A stretch of DNA of 64,000 bases from Pseudomonadota bacterium. Lineage in GTDB: Bacteria; Desulfobacterota; Desulfovibrionia; Desulfovibrionales; Desulfovibrionaceae. Under the pieces are notes generated by a model. That model made no database searches. It saw only the letters and a program-made list of their open reading frames with translations, and was not told where the DNA came from. Below are positions 17,286 through 25,238 of the stretch, in pieces (position 1 is the first letter of the stretch; every line of letters starts with the position of its first letter). The translations under genes and the position numbers were made by a program. The stretch is taken from contig JAEZYD010000008.1 in assembly GCA_023419375.1 (NCBI GenBank), positions 1-64,000 on the forward strand, in the 5' to 3' direction.

Positions 17286-17833
17286 GGCAGTGTCCAGATG
17301 CATATGCGTGTCTGACCGAACAGGCGTTCGGCCTCTAGAGTCCATTCTGCGGGCAGGTTTACCCGTGCGTCTTTTTCAATTTCAGCCGTTACAAAAGCCC
17401 CCGGTGCAAGCCAGCGGCGAGTAGCCAGCAGTCTGAGCGCCGGGTCTGCAAGATTTTTGCGGTAGGGCGGATCCATAAAAATAAGCGAATACGGTTCCGC
17501 CGGGGGAGTTTTGAGCACACGCAGCACATCGTCGCTCACAATGCGGGCTTCATCCTCCACCCCCAGGGCGGCGATGTTGGCCTTGAGGCAGCGCACGGCC
17601 TGGGGGGCCATTTCCACCAGCAGGGCGTGTTCCGCCCCCCGGCTGATGGCCTCAAAAGCCAGGCTGCCGCTGCCCGCAAAGAGGTCAAGCACCCGTGCGC
17701 TGTACCAGTCCATACCGCGCGCGGCGAGCATGGAAAAAAGCGCCTCGCGCGTTTTGCCCATGGCGGGGCGGTAGCCCTCGCCTTCAACAGTCTTAAGGTT
17801 GCGTCCGCCAAGACGCCCCGAAATAATCCGCAT
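17282..17833 (-). CDS. rsmD: 16S rRNA (guanine966-N2)-methyltransferase
   Basis: SAM-dependent rRNA methyltransferase (183 residues). It shows the N-terminal MRIISGRLGGRNL, the SAM-binding VLDLFAGSGSLAFEAISRGA motif and the catalytic motif IV DPPY. These are diagnostic for RsmD. rsmD followed directly by coaD is a common bacterial pair and is seen here with a 4-base overlap. The gene upstream on the same strand encodes an MBL/beta-CASP protein, six bases away. Confidence 0.95.
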   Translation of the reverse strand: MRIISGRLGGRNLKTVEGEGYRPAMGKTREALFSMLAARGMDWYSARVLDLFAGSGSLAFEAISRGAEHALLVEMAPQAVRCLKANIAALGVEDEARIVSDDVLRVLKTPPAEPYSLIFMDPPYRKNLADPALRLLATRRWLAPGAFVTAEIEKDARVNLPAEWTLEAERLFGQTRICIWTLP

Positions 17834-17839
17834 GACGGC

Positions 17840-19450
17840 CTACATGCGCGAGAGCAGGCGGGTGAGGGCGTAATCCATCTTTTCCATGGCCTCCTGCAGC
17901 TCGGTTTGTTCCACCCACGGGCGGTTTTCAACATCGGCCATCTTGCCTTTGAACATGCCCCATTTGCGTTCCACTTCATCCGTGAGGAACGTCCAGTTGA
18001 CGCGAGGATGGGCCTGGGTTTCGTGCTGCACGGTTTCGGTGAGCTGCGGCCCTTCAAGCACCATTTCTTCAAGGTAGGTGGCAATAAGGGGGCGCTTGGC
18101 AAACTTTTGCTCAATGAGCCCGGCCAGCACGCTCTGGGCCTTTGTTTCGCCGTGGGTCAGCACCACCTGCGCGCCGTTGCCGGTCAGCGGCTTGAGCCAC
18201 TCAAGCAGCTGGCTTTGCCCTGCGTGGCCGGAAAATCCGTTGATGGTGAAAATGCGGGCGGCAACTTCAATATCTTCGCCAAAGAGGGTGATCTTTTTGG
18301 CCTTTTCCACCAGCTTGCGGCCTGGCGTGCCCACGCCCTGATAGCCCACAAAAACAATGCTTGCGCCGGGCTTCCAGATATTGTGGCGCAGGTGATGGCG
18401 CACACGGCCCGCGTTGCACATGCCGCTGGCCGAAATGACAATGGCAGGGCCCTTGTAGTCGTTGATGGCCTGCGATTCCGCAGCGGAAAGCGTGTAGCGC
18501 AGGTTGGGCAGCGAGAAGGGATCGTCCCCGCCGTTGAGCATTTTGAGGGCTTCATCGTCAAAAAGCTCACGGTTGCGTTCAAAAACTTCCGTGGCGCGGA
18601 TGGCCAGGGGGCTGTCCACAAATACGGGCATATCCGCAGGCAGTTTGTTTTGCTTGGCGAGCATGTGCAGGCAGTAGAGCACTTCCTGCGTACGCTCCAC
18701 GGCAAATGCCGGAATGATGACCTTTTCGCTCTTGCCGTAGCTGTAGGCGATGGCTTCGCCCAGTTCGTCCACGCTGAGGCTTTCGTCCTTGTGGTCACGG
18801 TCGCCGTAGGTGGATTCCATGAACACGTAGTCGGCCTTGGGCGGAGTCTCGGGGCTGCGCACAATGAGCGACTGCGGGCGGCCGATGTCGCCCGAAAAGA
18901 TGAGGCTGGTGGTTTTGCCGTCTTCATCGGCCTCAAGGCGCAAAGAGCCGGAACCAAGAATATGACCGGCATCATAGTAGGTTACGCGAATTCCCGGCGC
19001 AGGCTCAAACACCTTGTGGTAATCGACGGTCTGAAAAAGGGTGACCGTTTTTTGGGCGTCCTCAACATTGTACAGGGCCGTTGGGGGATTTTTAATCCCG
19101 CGACGCTGGTATTTGCGCGCTTCCCACAGGGCTTCCATTTCCTGAATGTGGGCGCTGTCCTGCAACATGAGGTCCAGCAGCTCGCTGGTGGCCTTGGTGC
19201 AGAAAATGGGGCCGGCAAAGCCCTCCTTGACCATCTTGGGCAGCAGGCCGGAGTGGTCAATGTGGGCGTGGGTGACAAGAATAAAGTCAATGGCGGTAGG
19301 CTGATAAAGTTCAGCTTCGCGGTTGCGGGCTTCGATGGCCTTGTTGCCCTGGTGCATGCCGCAGTCGATGCAAAAGCGCTTGCCAGCCGCCTCAACCATA
19401 TAACATGAACCGGTCACGGTTTGCGCCGCGCCCAGAAATTGTACTTTCAT
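17840..19450 (-). CDS. MBL-fold beta-CASP RNA-metabolising hydrolase
   Basis: Protein of 536 residues with the metallo-beta-lactamase motif THAHIDHSG (residues 58-66), the later metal ligands in SGDIG, and a beta-CASP insertion plus RMMBL C-terminal part (INGFSGHAGQ, VLTHGE). This is the CPSF/Ysh1-like bacterial family; members act as RNA endo/exonucleases. A C-terminal extension of about 80 residues (after EEMVLEG) with a helical end is additional. I chose the ATG at 19450, with GAGGAAC upstream; the frame is open much further but reads into the divergent promoter region. It heads the rsmD-coaD-miaA string. Confidence 0.85.
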   Translation of the reverse strand: MKVQFLGAAQTVTGSCYMVEAAGKRFCIDCGMHQGNKAIEARNREAELYQPTAIDFILVTHAHIDHSGLLPKMVKEGFAGPIFCTKATSELLDLMLQDSAHIQEMEALWEARKYQRRGIKNPPTALYNVEDAQKTVTLFQTVDYHKVFEPAPGIRVTYYDAGHILGSGSLRLEADEDGKTTSLIFSGDIGRPQSLIVRSPETPPKADYVFMESTYGDRDHKDESLSVDELGEAIAYSYGKSEKVIIPAFAVERTQEVLYCLHMLAKQNKLPADMPVFVDSPLAIRATEVFERNRELFDDEALKMLNGGDDPFSLPNLRYTLSAAESQAINDYKGPAIVISASGMCNAGRVRHHLRHNIWKPGASIVFVGYQGVGTPGRKLVEKAKKITLFGEDIEVAARIFTINGFSGHAGQSQLLEWLKPLTGNGAQVVLTHGETKAQSVLAGLIEQKFAKRPLIATYLEEMVLEGPQLTETVQHETQAHPRVNWTFLTDEVERKWGMFKGKMADVENRPWVEQTELQEAMEKMDYALTRLLSRM

Positions 19451-19465
19451 CTGTTCCTCCACTGA

Positions 19466-19504
19466 GGGTTGGCGGCTTGAGAGGCCGCAGGCTCTTTGCC
19501 AACC
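19466..19504. promoter_or_regulatory. Overlapping inverted repeats in the divergent MBL/LOG promoter region
   Basis: GGTTGGC (19467-19473) pairs with GCCAACC (19498-19504). Inside, GCGGC-TTGAGAG-GCCGC (19472-19488) forms an alternative hairpin that uses two bases of the first arm. It lies just upstream of the beta-CASP gene start, in its leader. Two mutually exclusive folds suggest regulation, but nothing more can be said. Confidence 0.35.
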
Positions 19505-19702
19505 GCCATACAAGGCGGAAAAGACGCAAGGAGACTTTTTTCCATAGCCGCAAGCGCGCCCCAGCGTCAAGCAAGGGTCCAGTCGGCAATGTTCCCGCAT
19601 TGCCTTTGGCCGAAGGCCCACATATACTGAAAGTTGTCGGCCCATGCGGCGTCTTTTGCGCGCGGGCCTCCCCCCATACTTCAAGAGGAACAAGGAGCAT
19701 TC

Positions 19703-20368
19703 ATGCCTGAACTGCAACAGAACATGATTGACGATCTCTCTTCCGTCACCACAGAATCCTGGCGCACCTTCCGCATCATGGCGGAAATGGTGGAGGCGCT
19801 TGACGCGCTCAACGCGCTCAAAGTCAAATGCATATCTCTTTTTGGCACTGCGCGTTGCAAGCCGGATTCGCAGGAATATAAAGATGCTGAAAAAATTTCG
19901 CGCCTGCTGGTGGAAGCGGGATTTGGCATCATCAGCGGCGGCGGCCCCGGTATTATGGAAGCCGCCAACAAAGGAGCCTTTAAAGCCAACGGCGTGTCTG
20001 TCGGCCTGCACATCCAGTTGCCGCATGAGCAGGGGTGCAACCAGTATGTAAAAACACGCTGCAATTTCCGTTACTTTTTCATCCGCAAATTCATGTTTGT
20101 CAAATATGCCATGGCCTACGTGGTCATGCCCGGCGGCATGGGCACCATAGATGAACTCTCCGAGGCTTTTGTGCTGGCCCAGACCGGGCGCACGCGGCCT
20201 TTCCCCATCATTCTGTACGATTCAAGCTACTGGAGCGGCCTGTTGGAATGGATGCGCAAGACCATGGTTGCGCGGGGTTTCATCAAGGAAGGCGAAATCG
20301 ACAAGCTCATCACGGTTTGCGACACGCCCGAAGAAGTGGTTGCCCAGTTGTGCAGGGTAATTATTTAG
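19703..20368 (+). CDS. LOG family protein (Rossmann-fold nucleotide phosphoribohydrolase)
   Basis: Protein of 221 residues of the LOG/YvdD lysine-decarboxylase-like family, which hydrolyses nucleoside 5'-monophosphates, including cytokinin ribotides, to base and ribose 5-phosphate. Signatures are SGGGPGIMEAANKGA near residue 76 and the PGGMGTIDEL motif near residue 140. The ATG at 19703 follows AAGGAG; the longer open frame upstream has no start signal. It is co-oriented with tadA, eight bases downstream. The divergent neighbouring group contains miaA, which makes isopentenyl-adenosine in tRNA, so substrates released from tRNA are a conceivable link (inference). Confidence 0.88.
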   Translation: MPELQQNMIDDLSSVTTESWRTFRIMAEMVEALDALNALKVKCISLFGTARCKPDSQEYKDAEKISRLLVEAGFGIISGGGPGIMEAANKGAFKANGVSVGLHIQLPHEQGCNQYVKTRCNFRYFFIRKFMFVKYAMAYVVMPGGMGTIDELSEAFVLAQTGRTRPFPIILYDSSYWSGLLEWMRKTMVARGFIKEGEIDKLITVCDTPEEVVAQLCRVII

Positions 20369-20375
20369 CCGCCGC

Positions 20376-20897
20376 ATGAATACGAATAGCTCTGACGCGC
20401 GGGCCTTTTCTCCTGCCGGGCCGTTAACGCCGCCCCCGCCGGGTCATACCTGGCAGGGGCTGATGCGGCTGGCTCTGGAAAAGGCCCGCGCCAGCGGCGC
20501 TGCGGGCGAGGTGCCCGTGGGGGCGCTGGTGGTTGCTCCGGATGGGCGCATACTTGCCTGTTGCGGCAATGCGCCCATCAGCGGCAACGATCCCACCGCC
20601 CATGCCGAGGTGCTGGCGCTGCGCGCCGCCGGGGCCGCGCTTGGCAACTACAGGCTCAACCAGTGCGTGCTGGTGGTGACGCTTGAACCCTGCGCCATGT
20701 GCGCCGCCGCCATCATCCATGCGCGCATTGCGGGGCTTGTGTACGGCGCAGCCGACCCTCTGGCCGGGGCTGTTGTTTCCCGCGCCGAATATTTTGACGC
20801 CCAGTGCGCCAATCACCGGGTATGGCACATGGGCGGCGTGCTTTCCGAGGAATGCGCCTCCCTGCTGCACGACTTTTTTGGCCAGCGGCGCGAGTAG
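20376..20897 (+). CDS. tadA: tRNA-specific adenosine(34) deaminase
   Basis: Zinc enzyme (173 residues) converting A34 to inosine in tRNA-Arg(ACG). The cytidine-deaminase-like active site is complete: HAE at residues 76-78 with catalytic Glu, and PCAMC at 105-109. The segment GEVPVGALVV and the LVYGAADPLAGAV region are typical TadA. The ATG lies seven bases after the LOG stop and has no strong Shine-Dalgarno, implying coupled translation. A start at the internal methionine 30 would remove the family's first helix and is less likely. Confidence 0.93.
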   Translation: MNTNSSDARAFSPAGPLTPPPPGHTWQGLMRLALEKARASGAAGEVPVGALVVAPDGRILACCGNAPISGNDPTAHAEVLALRAAGAALGNYRLNQCVLVVTLEPCAMCAAAIIHARIAGLVYGAADPLAGAVVSRAEYFDAQCANHRVWHMGGVLSEECASLLHDFFGQRRE

Positions 20898-20970
20898 GCT
20901 GGCATGTCGAAATAAAGCAGCGGCGGTGTCTGACTTCTGCATTCGCCGCACAACCTGCCACAGGAGCAGT

Positions 20971-22515
20971 ATGCTCGAACTGACAGTATTTATGAGCGGC
21001 GCGCTGGTTATGGTGCTTGAAATGGTCGGCGCGCGGGTGTTGGCCCCGCATGTGGGAACCTCCGCCGTCGTGTGGACAAGCCTTATAGGCGTGGTACTGG
21101 CCTGTCTTGCCGTGGGCGCATGGGCCGGGGGGCGGCTGGCCGACAAAACTCTTTCCCGGCGGGGGCTGGCGCTGGCTCTGGCCGGGGCTGGCCTTGGCAG
21201 CGGGCTGACGGCCTTGTGTCATGAGGTTATCGGCCAGTGGGTGACGGCTGCCGTGGGCAACCTGTACGCGGCGGCGGTTCTGGCGGCGGTGTGCATTTTT
21301 GCCTTGCCCGCCTTTTTTTTCGGCATGGTGACGCCCTATGCCATACGCTTGCGCATTGAGAGCGTGGATTCCTCCGGGGCCACCGTGGGCAGGCTGTACG
21401 CCCTTTCCACTGCGGGCAGTATTGTGGGAACATTTCTGGGCGGCTTTATCCTCATCTCTTTTTGGGGCAGCACAAGCATTTTGTGGGGTGTGGCGGCGGC
21501 CATGCTTGGGCTTTCGCTGTGCAACGGCGGGGGACGGGTGCGTTTGCGCGCAGTGCTGCTGGCTGTGTGCGGGCTTATGGCTGTGGTGGCGGCAAGCTAT
21601 GGCCGCTGGCAGGATGGCAGGGCCATGAGCCATCTGGTGGAAAGCCCGTATAACAGCATCCGCATTTTTGAAGGGGTAGACTGGGCGCAGAACGGCAGGC
21701 CCGTGCGCCTTATGGCTACTGACCCCGGTTACAGCCAGTCGGGCATGTATCTGGATGCCCCCAACGAGCTGTATTTTCGCTACACCCGGTTTTACGCGCT
21801 GGGGCCGCATTTTACGCCCCAGGCGAGCCGGGTGCTCATGCTGGGCGGCGGCGGGTATTCTGTTCCCAAGTGGCTGCTGGCTGAGGATTCCCCTCTGGCA
21901 AAGCCCGAGGCCGCGCGCGTGACCGTGGTGGAGCTTGACCCGGCCATGACGGAAACAGCCCGGCGCTGGTTTTCGTTGCGCGATGATCCCCGCCTGAGTG
22001 TGCGGCACGAGGACGCCAGGGCCTTTCTGAACCGTCAGCGCGATCAGTATGACCTGGTCTTTGTGGATGTTTTCAACTCGCACTACGCCGTGCCTTTCCA
22101 GATGGGAACGCGCGAGGCAGCGGCTGCCTTGCGGCGGGCGGTTGCCCCTGGCGGGGTTGTGCTCATGAACGTTATTTCCGCTGTGGAAGGGCCGGATGGC
22201 CGCCTGTTTCAGGGGATTTTCAACGCGCTGCGGCAGTCTTTTGCCGAGGTGCAGGTGTACTGCGCAGGCGGCGAAGCACCAGACAAGCTGCAAAACCTGA
22301 TGGTTGCGGCCTTCCCCGAACAGCGGCCAGACATCGCGGCGGGCGCGCTGCCAGCCCTTGCGGCAGCAGACGCAGAAAATGCCCCGTCAGGCGGTTTGCG
22401 CCTTGCTGACATGCTGGCCAGCAGGTACACGGGGGCTGGCCCTTTTGCCACCCCGGCGCTTACGGATGATTTTGCCCCGGTGGAGCGTTACACGCTGGTT
22501 TTGTTGCGTCAGTAG
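20971..22515 (+). CDS. Membrane-anchored spermidine-synthase-like methyltransferase-fold protein
   Basis: Protein of 514 residues in two parts. Residues 1-210 have about six to seven hydrophobic helices (for example ALVMVLEMVGARVLAPHVG and AGSIVGTFLGGFILI). Residues 215-514 resemble spermidine synthase: VLMLGGGGYSVPKWLL, VVELDPAMTETARRWF and LVFVDVFNSHY, the last in place of the usual catalytic Asp-Ala-Phe segment. Such fused MFS/spermidine-synthase proteins are widespread but poorly characterised. No S-adenosylmethionine decarboxylase or other polyamine gene is nearby, so the product is uncertain. The ATG at 20971 follows AGGAG. Confidence 0.82.
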   Translation: MLELTVFMSGALVMVLEMVGARVLAPHVGTSAVVWTSLIGVVLACLAVGAWAGGRLADKTLSRRGLALALAGAGLGSGLTALCHEVIGQWVTAAVGNLYAAAVLAAVCIFALPAFFFGMVTPYAIRLRIESVDSSGATVGRLYALSTAGSIVGTFLGGFILISFWGSTSILWGVAAAMLGLSLCNGGGRVRLRAVLLAVCGLMAVVAASYGRWQDGRAMSHLVESPYNSIRIFEGVDWAQNGRPVRLMATDPGYSQSGMYLDAPNELYFRYTRFYALGPHFTPQASRVLMLGGGGYSVPKWLLAEDSPLAKPEAARVTVVELDPAMTETARRWFSLRDDPRLSVRHEDARAFLNRQRDQYDLVFVDVFNSHYAVPFQMGTREAAAALRRAVAPGGVVLMNVISAVEGPDGRLFQGIFNALRQSFAEVQVYCAGGEAPDKLQNLMVAAFPEQRPDIAAGALPALAAADAENAPSGGLRLADMLASRYTGAGPFATPALTDDFAPVERYTLVLLRQ

Positions 22516-22588
22516 GCACACAGGCGGCAGTGCTTGCAGAGGGCAGAGGAAAAAGCTATTCTGATGCCCTAACGTGAGGGAGGCGCAT

Positions 22589-22819
22589 ATGGACAATAGT
22601 GTTGTCAAACCCGTCAATCCCAATGACCTCGTGCTGGATATCGTTGGGAGAAAGTATGCGAGCGGCAGTGATCTGACCACGGCAGAAAATCTGATGGCTC
22701 TTTCCGCATCTGCTGGCGTGACTGCCAAGAACTATGGCCCCGGCCCCGCCGAAATGGTGTTGAAGAAGCCGGAACTGCCGGAAAGCGTCAAAGGGATGCT
22801 GGTCGAACACGCCGGGTAA
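22589..22819 (+). CDS. Small protein of unknown function (76 aa)
   Basis: I do not recognise this protein. It begins MDNSVVKPVNPND, with GAGGGAGG upstream, and ends in GMLVEHAG. It is soluble with no cysteine, no membrane segment and no clear motif; the central region LTTAENLMALSASAGVTAKNYGPGPAEM may form helices. A GTG at 22574 in frame is a less likely start. It lies 73 bases after the spermidine-synthase-like gene and 116 bases before another small unknown gene. The good ribosome site and typical codon use support it being real. Confidence 0.65.
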   Translation: MDNSVVKPVNPNDLVLDIVGRKYASGSDLTTAENLMALSASAGVTAKNYGPGPAEMVLKKPELPESVKGMLVEHAG

Positions 22820-22935
22820 GTTTTCTGTCCAAAGCTCTGTAGCCGTTGTTGCCGGATGGCCGTAAGGCCCGGAAGGTGACGTATGGCCCTTGCTTGCTGT
22901 TTATATGTTAATTATGCCTACTTGGGGGGCTTTTT

Positions 22936-23217
22936 TTGAACGAAACAATTGATGATCTTACAGTGCAGTTTGAGGAAAACGGTCAGGTTATCGTTAACGA
23001 ACTGGACAAAGTTGTGCTGAGCAAGGGCGCGTGGACCACCATTCTTTTTCGCTACCAGCAGTGGCAGCCGGAAAAAGACTGCTTTGGCCCGGACATGTAT
23101 GTTATCCGCCGCTACAAAAAAGCGGGGGGCGAATACCGCCAGCAGTCCAAATTCAACATTTCCAGCGCGGATCAGGCCCGCAAGATTGTTGACGCCCTGA
23201 GCTCCTGGATCAATTAG
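22936..23217 (+). CDS. Small protein of unknown function (93 aa), PC4-like in outline
   Basis: Uses a TTG start at 22936, preceded by GGGGGG. The sequence runs from polar (MNETIDDLTVQFEENGQ) through a strand-rich middle (KGAWTTILFRYQQW) to YVIRRYKKAGGEYRQQSKFNI and a closing helix (SADQARKIVDALSSW). The order of strands, basic residues and final helix recalls bacterial PC4-type single-strand DNA-binding proteins. I regard that as a weak hint, not an assignment. No cysteine cluster is present. A hairpin (GCGGAGC at 23229, GCTCCGC at 23261) follows the stop. Confidence 0.6.
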   Translation: MNETIDDLTVQFEENGQVIVNELDKVVLSKGAWTTILFRYQQWQPEKDCFGPDMYVIRRYKKAGGEYRQQSKFNISSADQARKIVDALSSWIN

Positions 23218-23356
23218 ATAAAGCCTCGGCGGAGCGGGCAGTTACAGCTTTTGCAAACACGCTCCGCATTTGATCGGGCAAATGCATGCCTCTCTGCGCG
23301 TGAACCTTTCACACAGCAGCTTGCAGTGTATGTAACCAGCTATGTATCTGACAAAG

Positions 23357-23387
23357 GCCGACCCTCTCTGGAGTGTCGGCTTTTTTT
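23357..23387 (+). terminator. Rho-independent terminator
   Basis: GCCGAC (23357-23362) and GTCGGC (23375-23380) form the stem and seven T follow at once. It is 140 bases past the last plus-strand stop, so it ends a long 3' region or a separate short RNA. Confidence 0.75.
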
Positions 23388-23406
23388 GTGGGGCAGGGCT
23401 GAGGTT

Positions 23407-23445
23407 GGCAGTACAAAAGCTCATAAAAAAAGCTTTTGTACTGCC
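23407..23445. repeat. Perfect 15-bp inverted repeat with 9-base loop
   Basis: GGCAGTACAAAAGCT at 23407-23421 is exactly complemented by AGCTTTTGTACTGCC at 23431-23445, with CATAAAAAA between. It lies in non-coding DNA 20 bases after a terminator. A second stem, GAAGCGCCC (23454-23462) with GGGCGCTTC (23473-23481), follows. Confidence 0.8.
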
Positions 23446-23587
23446 ATGCGCAGGAAGCGCCCCGGTTTATCAGGGCGCTTCGCGCAGGAGGAGGGAAGGG
23501 GATACGCCCATGTGGCAGCATCGGCGTATACGCAGCTGTGGCTGCGGAGGCAATGGTTGCGGCGTAGTTGCGGCCTATCCGCTACCA

Positions 23588-23611
23588 TTATGTATGTTGA
23601 AACATACATAA
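23588..23611. promoter_or_regulatory. Perfect 11-bp palindrome, candidate operator
   Basis: TTATGTATGTT and AACATACATAA flank a 2-base centre (GA). The length, AT-rich half sites and perfect symmetry are typical of a dimeric repressor site. No regulator gene of suitable type is adjacent, and it lies 330 bases before the RRM promoter. Confidence 0.5.
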
Positions 23612-23918
23612 CGGGGCGTTAGCTTTGCGTTAGGGATTATCGGTAGTCTGCTGTTGCAGACGCCTGCTGGCTGGATGGCGGGCAATGCACTGCAAAAACA
23701 TCCTGCCGGGCTTTGCTGAAAAAAACGGATTGCTGTACGGACATAGCGGTATCGAATTTTAGCGGGTATTCCATATCCAAAAAATACAGTGTACCCGCAT
23801 TTCGTGCCGAACAAAATTAAGAAAGCTGAAGTTTGGCAAAAAACACTGTGAACAAGTAGGGAAATGCGGTGCCGCCAGTGGGCAGGCTCAGTTTTTTGCT
23901 TGAAAAAAATAATATCTG

Positions 23919-23947
23919 TTGACATTGAAAATGCCCCAAACTATGTT
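23919..23947 (+). promoter_or_regulatory. Sigma-70 type promoter of the RRM gene
   Basis: A consensus TTGACA (23919-23924) is followed after 17 bases by TATGTT (23942-23947). Transcription would start near 23954, giving a leader of about 93 bases before the ATG at 24048. Confidence 0.7.
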
Positions 23948-24047
23948 CGGGAAATCACTGATTGGGTATAGTAAATTTTTTTGCAGAGGCTTTACATGGG
24001 TAAGGCTCCAAGCGGAAAGTCTACCTCCCGTAATCTCTGGAGTCCTT

Positions 24048-24314
24048 ATGGCTACTTCTATCTACGTCGGCAATCTGCCCTGGTCCGCCACTCAGGAAGG
24101 CGTTGAATCCCTGTTCAGCCCCTACGGCGAAGTTCTTTCCGTGAAGCTCGTTTCCGACCGCGAAACCGGCCGCGCCCGTGGCTTTGGCTTTGTGGAAATG
24201 GAAGACGCCGACGCCATCAACGCCATTGCCGCTCTTGACGGCAAGGAATTTGACGGCCGCGCCCTTCGCATCAACAAGGCTGAGCCCAAAAAGCCCGCCC
24301 CCCGTCGCTGGTAG
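24048..24314 (+). CDS. RRM-type RNA-binding protein
   Basis: An 88-residue single RNA-recognition-motif protein. RNP2 is IYVGNL at residues 5-10 and RNP1 is RGFGFVEM at about 44-51, with the aromatic residues that stack on RNA in place. The tail is Lys/Pro/Arg rich (KPAPRRW). Bacterial proteins of this kind resemble the cyanobacterial Rbp family and are often abundant or cold-induced. The gene has a consensus promoter, a long leader, TCTGGAG before the ATG and a strong terminator, so it is a single-gene unit probably expressed at high level. Confidence 0.93.
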   Translation: MATSIYVGNLPWSATQEGVESLFSPYGEVLSVKLVSDRETGRARGFGFVEMEDADAINAIAALDGKEFDGRALRINKAEPKKPAPRRW

Positions 24315-24336
24315 TCGACCAAATTCGTTTGATATG

Positions 24337-24367
24337 GAAGGCCGCGAGAAATCGCGGCCTTCTTTTT
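24337..24367 (+). terminator. Rho-independent terminator of the RRM gene
   Basis: GAAGGCCGCGA (24337-24347) pairs with TCGCGGCCTTC (24352-24362), followed by five T. Confidence 0.88.
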
Positions 24368-24468
24368 GTCTTAAAGCAGTTGAATGAATATGGCTTGTTT
24401 GCCGGCTGGCGCGCACAACAAAAGGGCGGCTTTGGGATCAATGCTCAAGGAACAACGTCCTGCCTGGG

Positions 24469-25224
24469 TCAGCCATCAGAACGGCTCATGCGGTAGCCAA
24501 TGCCCACGTGTGTGCGGATGCAATCACATTGCGGCGATGCGGCCTCCAGCTTTTTGCGCAGGGTTGCCATGAACACGCGCAATGAAGGAAGCGACTGCGG
24601 CAGGGCGCTGCCCCACACGGCCTGCAAGATTGTTTTATGCGTAAGCACCTTGCCCACATTGTTTGCCAGCAGGCACAGCAGTTTGTATTCCATGGGCGCA
24701 AGATGCACCTGCTGCCCGGCAACGCTCACGCAGCCTGCGGCAAAATCAATACGCAGATCGCCATTTTCAAAGCTGCTTTCGTTGCGGCCCATGTGCCCGC
24801 GTTCATAACGTACGCGCCGCAGGGCGGCACGCAGCCGGGCCAGCAATTCATCAACGCTGAAAGGCTTGGTGAGGTAGTCGTCCGCGCCTGCGTCCAGAGC
24901 GGCCACCTTGTCGTCATCTTCAGTCCGGGCGCTCAATACAATGATGGGCAGCATGGACCATTGCCGCACCGCCCGGATGATATCCACGCCGTCCATGTCC
25001 GGCAGGCCCAGATCAAGCAGTATGACGTCAGGATTGGCCCGCGAGGCCTCGGCAAGAGCCTCGCGCCCGGTGGCGGCGGTCAGAAAGAATATGCCGCGGC
25101 TCTCAAGCGTGGTGGTCACAAGCGCGCGGATGACCTTGTCGTCCTCCACCACCAGGATACGCTCGGGAACGCCCTCGGCGTGCTGTTCTGCCGGGGTGGT
25201 CGCTAAAGGCGGGTTTTGCGGCAT
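24469..25224 (-). CDS. kdpE: KdpE response regulator
   Basis: OmpR/PhoB-class response regulator (251 residues) controlling the kdp potassium-uptake operon. The receiver domain (about residues 20-135) has the acidic pair ED, the phospho-acceptor region LLDLGLPDMDG and the conserved Lys in TKPF. The C-terminal winged helix begins near residue 150 and ends with THVGIGYRM, typical of the family. It is the last gene of kdpABCDE, 14 bases after kdpD. The first 20 residues are an extra, proline-rich extension. Confidence 0.95.
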   Translation of the reverse strand: MPQNPPLATTPAEQHAEGVPERILVVEDDKVIRALVTTTLESRGIFFLTAATGREALAEASRANPDVILLDLGLPDMDGVDIIRAVRQWSMLPIIVLSARTEDDDKVAALDAGADDYLTKPFSVDELLARLRAALRRVRYERGHMGRNESSFENGDLRIDFAAGCVSVAGQQVHLAPMEYKLLCLLANNVGKVLTHKTILQAVWGSALPQSLPSLRVFMATLRKKLEAASPQCDCIRTHVGIGYRMSRSDG

Positions 25225-25238
25225 GGATGCTCCTTCTG

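Larger units (their letters stand above)
23218..24047. other. 830-base structured intergenic region
   Basis: No convincing gene in this long gap. From left to right it holds a loose GCGGAGC/GCTCCGC stem, a clear terminator (23357-23387), a perfect 15-bp inverted repeat (23407-23445), a 9-bp stem (23454-23481), a perfect 11-bp palindrome (23588-23611), then AT-rich DNA leading to a strong promoter at 23919 for the RRM gene. Open frames here are short, without ribosome sites. Confidence 0.6.
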
